NCBI GenBank assembly: GCA_022578965.1 | Contig: MU400892.1 | Location: forward strand, 1-26,476 | DNA from: Xylaria sp. FL1777 | Taxonomy: Eukaryota > Ascomycota > Sordariomycetes > Xylariales > Xylariaceae | Direction: 5' to 3' | Length of the DNA: 26,476 nt | Shown here: one piece after another, positions 21,451 to 26,476 of the stretch | Layout: each line of letters opens with the position of its first letter | Numbering within the stretch: the first letter of the stretch is position 1 | Notes under the pieces: generated by a model | Told to the model about the DNA's origin: nothing | The model's input: the letters and a program-made list of their open reading frames with translations, nothing else | Database searches by the model: none | Position numbers and translations under genes: made by a program

Positions 21451-24054
21451 ATGTTTAGCTTTTTGCATAATGCTATATATTTTATAAAGATTTTTTTTGC
21501 TAACGTGCTTATTTAGTATAGCAACTTAAATGCTAGTACTAAACTATTAGCTTTTAAGTCTTTTAGTTTAAGCTGCGCTAGTAAGTTAACAGGAAAAAAT
21601 AGCAGTTCTACAGCATTAGAAAATATGCTAAAGCAGAATGTATATAATTAAAAGAACATAGTAAGTTGCTTAGTAAGTATATAAAAAAGCTGTTTAAAAA
21701 ACATGCGCAAGGAACCTTTACTACAATAGTTAAATAAATATTAAAGCATAGCATTAAAGCTAGGGTAAGAAGCATTACGTCTTTATTGCATAAATGTTAT
21801 AGCGTATTAGTATATATTATAGCATGCTTATATAGCAGCATTGCAAACTTAATTAAGCAATAGTAGCAAATATATTAATATAGTAACTACTAGAGCTCTT
21901 TTAAATAAATAACTTATATTATTATATAATAGCTTTTTTTTTATTATATTATAGCGCAATAGCTTTAAGCAGCTATACTTAAAACTAAAGAAATTTAACT
22001 GCGTAGTAACACGCTTAAACAATTAAACATAAAAAAACTTGGTTTTTTTAAAGTTTAGCATAACTAAAATATAAAAGCTAGTATACATTTAACAATAATT
22101 AGACTAGTTATTAAAAAACAAGCATATAATATTTTTGCTAGTAAATATAGCAAGCTAGGCTTTTTAAACCTTGTAATATTAAAAAGCAAAGCTTTTGCTT
22201 AACTAACTAGCATAATTATTTAAAGCACTAAGCATTAATGCTATATATATAGACTAGCTTTAGCGTTTATTTGTATTATAGTTGCTAAAGTTATAAGTCT
22301 TTGTTTTTAGTTTTTGCTATTGTATAAAAGCAGGAAATAAAAGGTTAGCATTATTAAATAGCGCTGTTTTTTTTACTTAAAAGCTTTTAACCTTAGTTTT
22401 GCTTAAAGCAGCAAAAACCTAAAAATAAATGCAGTAAACATTAAGTAGGCTAAAAAATTAAAAGTAGTTTTGCATATAGTTTAGCTAGCTTTTATATAAA
22501 ATATTGCATTATTTCTAGTAAAAAAGCTTAAGCTTTTTAAAATATAGCTTATAAGCTTTAAAGAACTCTAGGTTATATGTATAAGCAACTAACTATAATG
22601 CAAGCTTAAAAGTTTTGCTGCGTAATAGCTATGCTTTACGGTATTTAGCAAAAATAGTAGCATAGTTAGCAATGTTTTAAAAGTTCTTTAGTAGCGTTGT
22701 TTTAAACCGCTTATTTATATTAAGTATACTTTGTGTTACACTTTGCTAGGTTATTTTTAATTAATTTTAACGCCTAAAAAAAAATAAAAAAAGCTGCTTT
22801 AAAGCATAATTTATAAGTTAAAAAATATGCCACTTAAATATGTTATTTAGCACTTATAGCATATTATACTTTTGTACTATGTTTTTTAAGCCGAGCTTTT
22901 ATAATAGCTTTTTTAACTTGTTAGCTATATAGCAATTTTAAGTAGTATACTATAGCTATAATACTTAAAAAAAAACATTACTAATGCAAGTTTGCTTAAG
23001 AAAAATAAGCAATACTTAGTTAATAAACATATGTTTAGCATACTTAGTAGCAATAAACTGCTTTAGTAGTGCACTACTATTAAACAGTGTAAATATTGCT
23101 AGCTTTTTAATAAGCTTAATAAAGCAAATAGCACAAGCAAGCAAAAAATTATTTAGCTAGCATATTAAAACAAGAAAAAAAAGGTTATAAGTAATAAAAT
23201 TAATTAGCAAAAACGGGCAAATAGTCTGCTAAAAAAGCAGTTTACAAAAGTTTATAGCAGTTATAATATAAAACTAAAGCATATAATATTTATAATATAC
23301 ATTATAGTAAAGCAGCATAAAGGCATTAAACAAAATAAATAACATATAGTATAGCTAGCTTTTATAAAACTAAAAAGCGTTAAGAAAAAAAAAAAGATTA
23401 AGTAGTATTGCTTTTTGCGTTAATAAGTAAGCTTTGCTTTAGTAGTATTATTTTAGTAAGTTTAAGCTAAAAAACAATAAGTTAAACTGCAGTAAATTAA
23501 AAAAATAAAATTTTTTTATAGGTGTTCATATATGCTACTTATAGAAATTATACAACTTAACTTAATACAAGGCTACCTTTTTAACTTAAAGGCTAGCTAG
23601 CGTAGTTTTTACTATTTTTAGCTCTTTTATATCTTAAAACAAATATTATAAATAAAAGATTTAATAATATTTTTAAAATAGGCTATTATTATTGTGTGCT
23701 TTTTTAGCTAAGCATGCTAACTTATAAAGCAAAGTACACAAAAGTATCGTATTATTAGTTAAATAAAAAGGTCTAATAATATAAAGCACGTTCTAAAAAG
23801 CAAAGTTAACCTACGTAGCATTAAAGTAAAAGTGCTGCTAGTTTACTATTAAAAAATAGTTTATATAAAATTTTTGCAGAGCACTTTTTGCTAAATAGCT
23901 TATAGTTATATTTTTAATATTATGTTTTTATAAAAGAAAAATAAAGCTAGCAAAATAGCCGAACAAATGCTAGTTATATAAAGTTTTAAAGTAGTTTTAA
24001 AACAGTTTTATATATTTGCATAAAATAGCATACTGCAACTAAGTATACTAAAAA
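21451..24054. other. Decayed AT-rich DNA, no gene
   Basis: About 2.6 kb rich in GCTA, TAGC and AGCTT strings, with stops in all frames. I found no open frame of 60 codons, no array longer than a few dozen bases and no RNA gene. Confidence 0.65.
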
Positions 24055-24106
24055 AAGCTAAAGCTTTTTGCTAAAGCTTGCTAAATGCTTGCTTTTGCTT
24101 TAGCTT
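24055..24106. repeat. Inverted repeat with 10-bp arms
   Basis: AAGCTAAAGC (24055-24064) is the reverse complement of GCTTTAGCTT (24097-24106). The loop is made of further GCTAAAGCTT and GCTT pieces, so several alternative pairings are possible. Confidence 0.6.
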
Positions 24107-24224
24107 AAGCAAAACTAATAAAGTGCTAAGCAATAATTGCAAGTAAACAAAAGGCATGCAAAGCAAATAGCATATAGTTTTTTATAAACTGTTTTTGTAT
24201 TTTAAATAGCAAGTAAGTAATCTA

Positions 24225-24853
24225 ATGTTTAAAAATCGAGAAAAAGTAAAAAAAAACAAAATAAACAGTGTTATTAAAACTATATCTAAAGAAGCCAAGC
24301 TGCAAATTCTGGGTTTTATAAGGTTTTACCGAGTTAAAAATGCAGTATGGATTTTAGAAAAAAGTAGATTAAAAAAGAAATAAATAACTTAAATTTAATA
24401 TTGCTAAAAGAAATGTAATAAAAAAACAAAGCTAAATAACATAGCTATTAATGTTATATTAACAAATAATATACATTTGTTAGTAAATATTATAACAGAA
24501 AGCCTTAGTAAACAAAAAAAAAAGCGTAAGCTTATTAGCATTAAAAAAAGTATGCTAAAAAGAAATCTATAGTGCTTTTAGCTTAGCATAGGATAAGAAA
24601 AAGTTAGTAAAATTATTTTGTTCTAAAGAATTAATATAAAAAGCTAAAGAGCCTTATATAAAATAATTAGTTATATGTTTTAATGTATAGCTAGCTATAT
24701 TTATTACTTTATTTATAGGAAGAAATTAGTATTATAAATTTAAAAATAGAAATAAAAACTATAGAAAAAAAAAAAATAGCCTATAAAAAACTAACTACTT
24801 TAAAACTAAAAAAAACAAAAAAAGAAGGGCTTCTAAGAAACAAAATATCTTAA
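24225..24853 (+). pseudogene. Lysine-rich coding relic, possibly a transposase tail
   Basis: An ATG at 24225 opens 52 codons to TAA at 24381, with a well-mixed centre (SKEAKLQILGFIRFYRVKNA). After a 27-base gap holding four stops, the same frame is open again for 54 codons (24408-24572) and ends in a basic segment (ESLSKQKKKRKLISIKKSML). Beyond that it is broken by stops, some of which would be Gln codons before C-to-T change. A third open piece, 44 codons in another frame (24719-24853), is Lys/Glu-rich (NLKIEIKTIEKKKIAYKKL). A basic patch followed by a charged, coiled-coil-like tail resembles the C-termini of some fungal pogo/Fot1-type transposases, but there is no DDE core here and the link is weak. 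Upstream the frame closes at TAG 24207. Confidence 0.35.
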
Positions 24854-24894
24854 GACCTAAAGTCTTTTTAAAAACTTTAGGTCTTAAAATATTT
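24843..24894. repeat. Near-perfect hairpin, 21-bp arms
   Basis: The arms at 24843-24863 and 24874-24894 are reverse complements at 20 of 21 positions around a 10-base loop (CTTTTTAAAA). The core is TTAAGACCTAAAGT ... ACTTTAGGTCTTAA, and the one mismatch is a transition. It overlaps the stop codon that ends the last open piece of the preceding relic. It keeps a CC/GG pair, rare in the window. It could be a terminator-like hairpin, a transposon end or a small inverted duplication. Confidence 0.85.
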
Positions 24895-25854
24895 CGTTTT
24901 TTAAAGGCTGTTCTAGAAGTATAAACAGGCTAACAATACAAACAAAAATAAAAAAAAACAAAAAAAACAAAAAATAAAGCATACTACAGTTGCATTAATA
25001 AAAATAAAAGTGCAAAATTTGTTTCTGTATGTAATAACGCGTATTGTTAAATAAAAAAGAAAACTGCTAGCTAAGCTAATCATAGTAAACTAGTAATAAA
25101 AAAAAAAAAGCAAAAGTAAAAAAACAATGCTTGCTAAAAACAAAAGCCTTGCTAGCAATAAAAACAAAAAGATTTTGCTGTAACAAAGTAAAAAAAAGGT
25201 TAAGCAATAAAGCAACAGGCCTATTTAGAATATAGAGCGTAAAAAACAAAAAAAAGATCAAAAAAGAAAAAATAACCGGTTTTAGAACGTTTAAAACAGT
25301 GCTATTACTTTTGTTGCTATTAAGAAAGCCTAGGTTACTAAAACTAAAAAAACTTTAGGATTAAAAACGAGCAAAAGAAGCAAAAAAAGGAAAAAGTTCT
25401 AGTTCAAGCAATTTAAAATCTGTAGCATTACTATTGTTCAAATTTAGAAAAGCAAAGCTATTTATGTATAGCAGTTTTAAGAATTGCTTAAACAAAGAAG
25501 TAAAAAGTAGCAATAGCACTTAAAAATAAATAAAGAAAAGTTAAGTAGTTAAAAATGAAACGTTTATAAAAAAAAAAGAAAAAAATAAGCAAAATTAGCT
25601 ATAAGTAAAATAACAGTAGTACAGAAGCAAATTAAAAGTTAAAAACAGTAAAGTAAAGGCATAAAAGTGTATAGGTGCCGAAGTGTTTTTATTAAAGAAC
25701 AAGTTAAAAAAAAGAATATAAAATTAACTAAAAAGTTAAGCAGCTTTTTGTTTTAGTTTAACAATTTGTTGTGCTTAAGCTTTTTTGCGTTTTTGCTAAT
25801 TACGTTTAGTAGCTAATAAAGGCATAATAATTAAGCTATAAAAAAAACAGTAAA
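24895..25854. other. A-rich DNA, no gene
   Basis: The plus strand is A-rich, with AAACAAAAA-type strings (24940-24980) and A runs. The minus-strand frame 25076-25261 is a Phe/Leu-rich read-through of these and is not credible as a gene. Confidence 0.6.
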
Positions 25855-25942
25855 GCAAGCAAAAATAGCAATACAATAAGTAAAAGCGCTAAAAAAAAGC
25901 GAGCAAAAATAGCAACACAACAAGTAAAAGCGCTAAAAAGGA
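25855..25942. repeat. 44-bp tandem repeat, 2 copies
   Basis: Copies at 25855-25898 and 25899-25942. GCAATACAATAAG in the first corresponds to GCAACACAACAAG in the second, and GCAAGC to GCGAGC. Nearly all differences are C/T or G/A, and the first copy carries the decayed state. A shorter related piece follows (AAAAGCGCTAAACGGGC). Confidence 0.92.
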
Positions 25943-26381
25943 GCTAGAAAAGCGCTAAACGGGCATTAAACAGGCACTAAAGAATAAGCTTAATGATAGC
26001 GCGCAACTTAAAAGAAAACGAGCTATAACAGAAATATAAATGCAATAAAGACAAAAAAAAAAAAAAAAAAAAGGAAAAGCAATAGTAATAAGCAATAGAA
26101 TTTATAAACGAATTTTTATAATATGCATCGAAAAGGTTGTAGTATTGCAAAAAAGTTAATACATAGAAAATTAAGTATATTAGGCAGCAAAAAAAAGATG
26201 ATTAGCTTTAAATAAAGCGATGCAAGAGTACCGTTATGCTAAGCTAGTAGATTGCAGAAATAAAAGCACGTAAAGCCAGCAAATAATTAGGCATAAAAGC
26301 TATCAGTAAAAAAATCGATAAAAATTTTCACTAAGTTAAACGCATAAACACGCTATTAACCTTAACCCAAGAAACAAAAAG
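25943..26381. other. A-rich DNA, no gene
   Basis: Contains a run of twenty A at 26053-26072 and a telomere-like TTAACCTTAACCC at 26356-26368. From 25950 to 26300 the G+C looks slightly above the local average, but there is no open frame. Confidence 0.55.
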
Positions 26382-26476
26382 ATTTTTATAATAAATTTTT
26401 TATATTTTATTAATAATATTTATAATAAATTTTAAATAATATATTTATTATTTTTATTATTATTATTTATTTATAA
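26382..26476. repeat. A/T-only stretch at the right edge
   Basis: The last 95 bases contain no G or C. TTTATAATAAATTTT is present twice (from about 26386 and 26419), and the end is TTA/TTAT microsatellite. It may continue beyond the window. Confidence 0.9.

Noticed and set aside
24679..24718. GTATAG ... TTTATAG as an intron joining the last open piece of the 24.2 kb relic
   Set aside because: The implied intron would be about 34 bases, shorter than fungal introns usually are, and the frame before it already contains stops.
25076..25261. 61-codon minus-strand frame
   Set aside because: Same low-complexity explanation as the other Phe/Leu-rich frames.
26386..26410. TTTTATATTTT as a yeast-type replication origin consensus
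   Set aside because: In an A/T-only stretch this word is expected by chance, and the consensus does not apply to filamentous fungi.

Overview
The window starts at a chromosome end. Positions 1-93 are 15.5 perfect TAACCC units, the C-rich strand of a TTAGGG telomere running inward from a left end. The remaining ~26.4 kb is very AT-rich (25% G+C in five lines counted by hand, lower in many places). It is dense in TpA and broken by stop codons in all six frames. I see no intact gene, tRNA, rRNA, CRISPR array, promoter or riboswitch. The longest open frames are only 60-81 codons. Most are Phe/Leu- or Lys-rich and about as long as chance gives at this composition. TTAGGG telomere, AT-rich gene desert and RIP-like dinucleotide bias together best fit a subtelomere of a filamentous ascomycete decayed by repeat-induced point mutation. 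In 20101-20280 I counted TpA 30 against ApT 20, and CpA+TpG 10 against ApC+GpT 13. The species cannot be named from this sequence.

Layout. 1-93 telomere. 94-13.4 kb: decayed AT-rich DNA with a few short tandem arrays (21 bp x3 at 1117, 60 bp x2.3 at 6161, 25 bp x2 at 8338, 80 bp x2 at 11271, a triplet array at 12122) and long T-rich tracts (6483, 8561, 10229, 10826). 13.4-19.4 kb: a striking run of unrelated minisatellites: 57 bp x3-4, 50 bp x4, 45 bp x2, ~130-165 bp x3, two successive palindromic elements, ~95 bp x5, ~67 bp x2, a pyrimidine-rich short repeat, a composite array built from three modules, and a looser 57-68 bp array. 19.4-26.5 kb: decayed DNA holding two coding-like relics, one on the minus strand at 20379-20618 with a 45% GC core and one lysine-rich on the plus strand at 24225-24853. 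A near-perfect 21-bp-arm hairpin lies at 24843-24894, a 44 bp x2 array at 25855, and the last 95 bases contain no G or C.

Nothing here works together as a pathway. The shared theme is sequence decay. Surviving cytosines are mostly preceded by a purine (GpC and ApC common, TpC and CpC rare), a 5'-side bias that is not the textbook RIP signature. Copies within the tandem arrays differ mainly by transitions, consistent with C-to-T decay after amplification.
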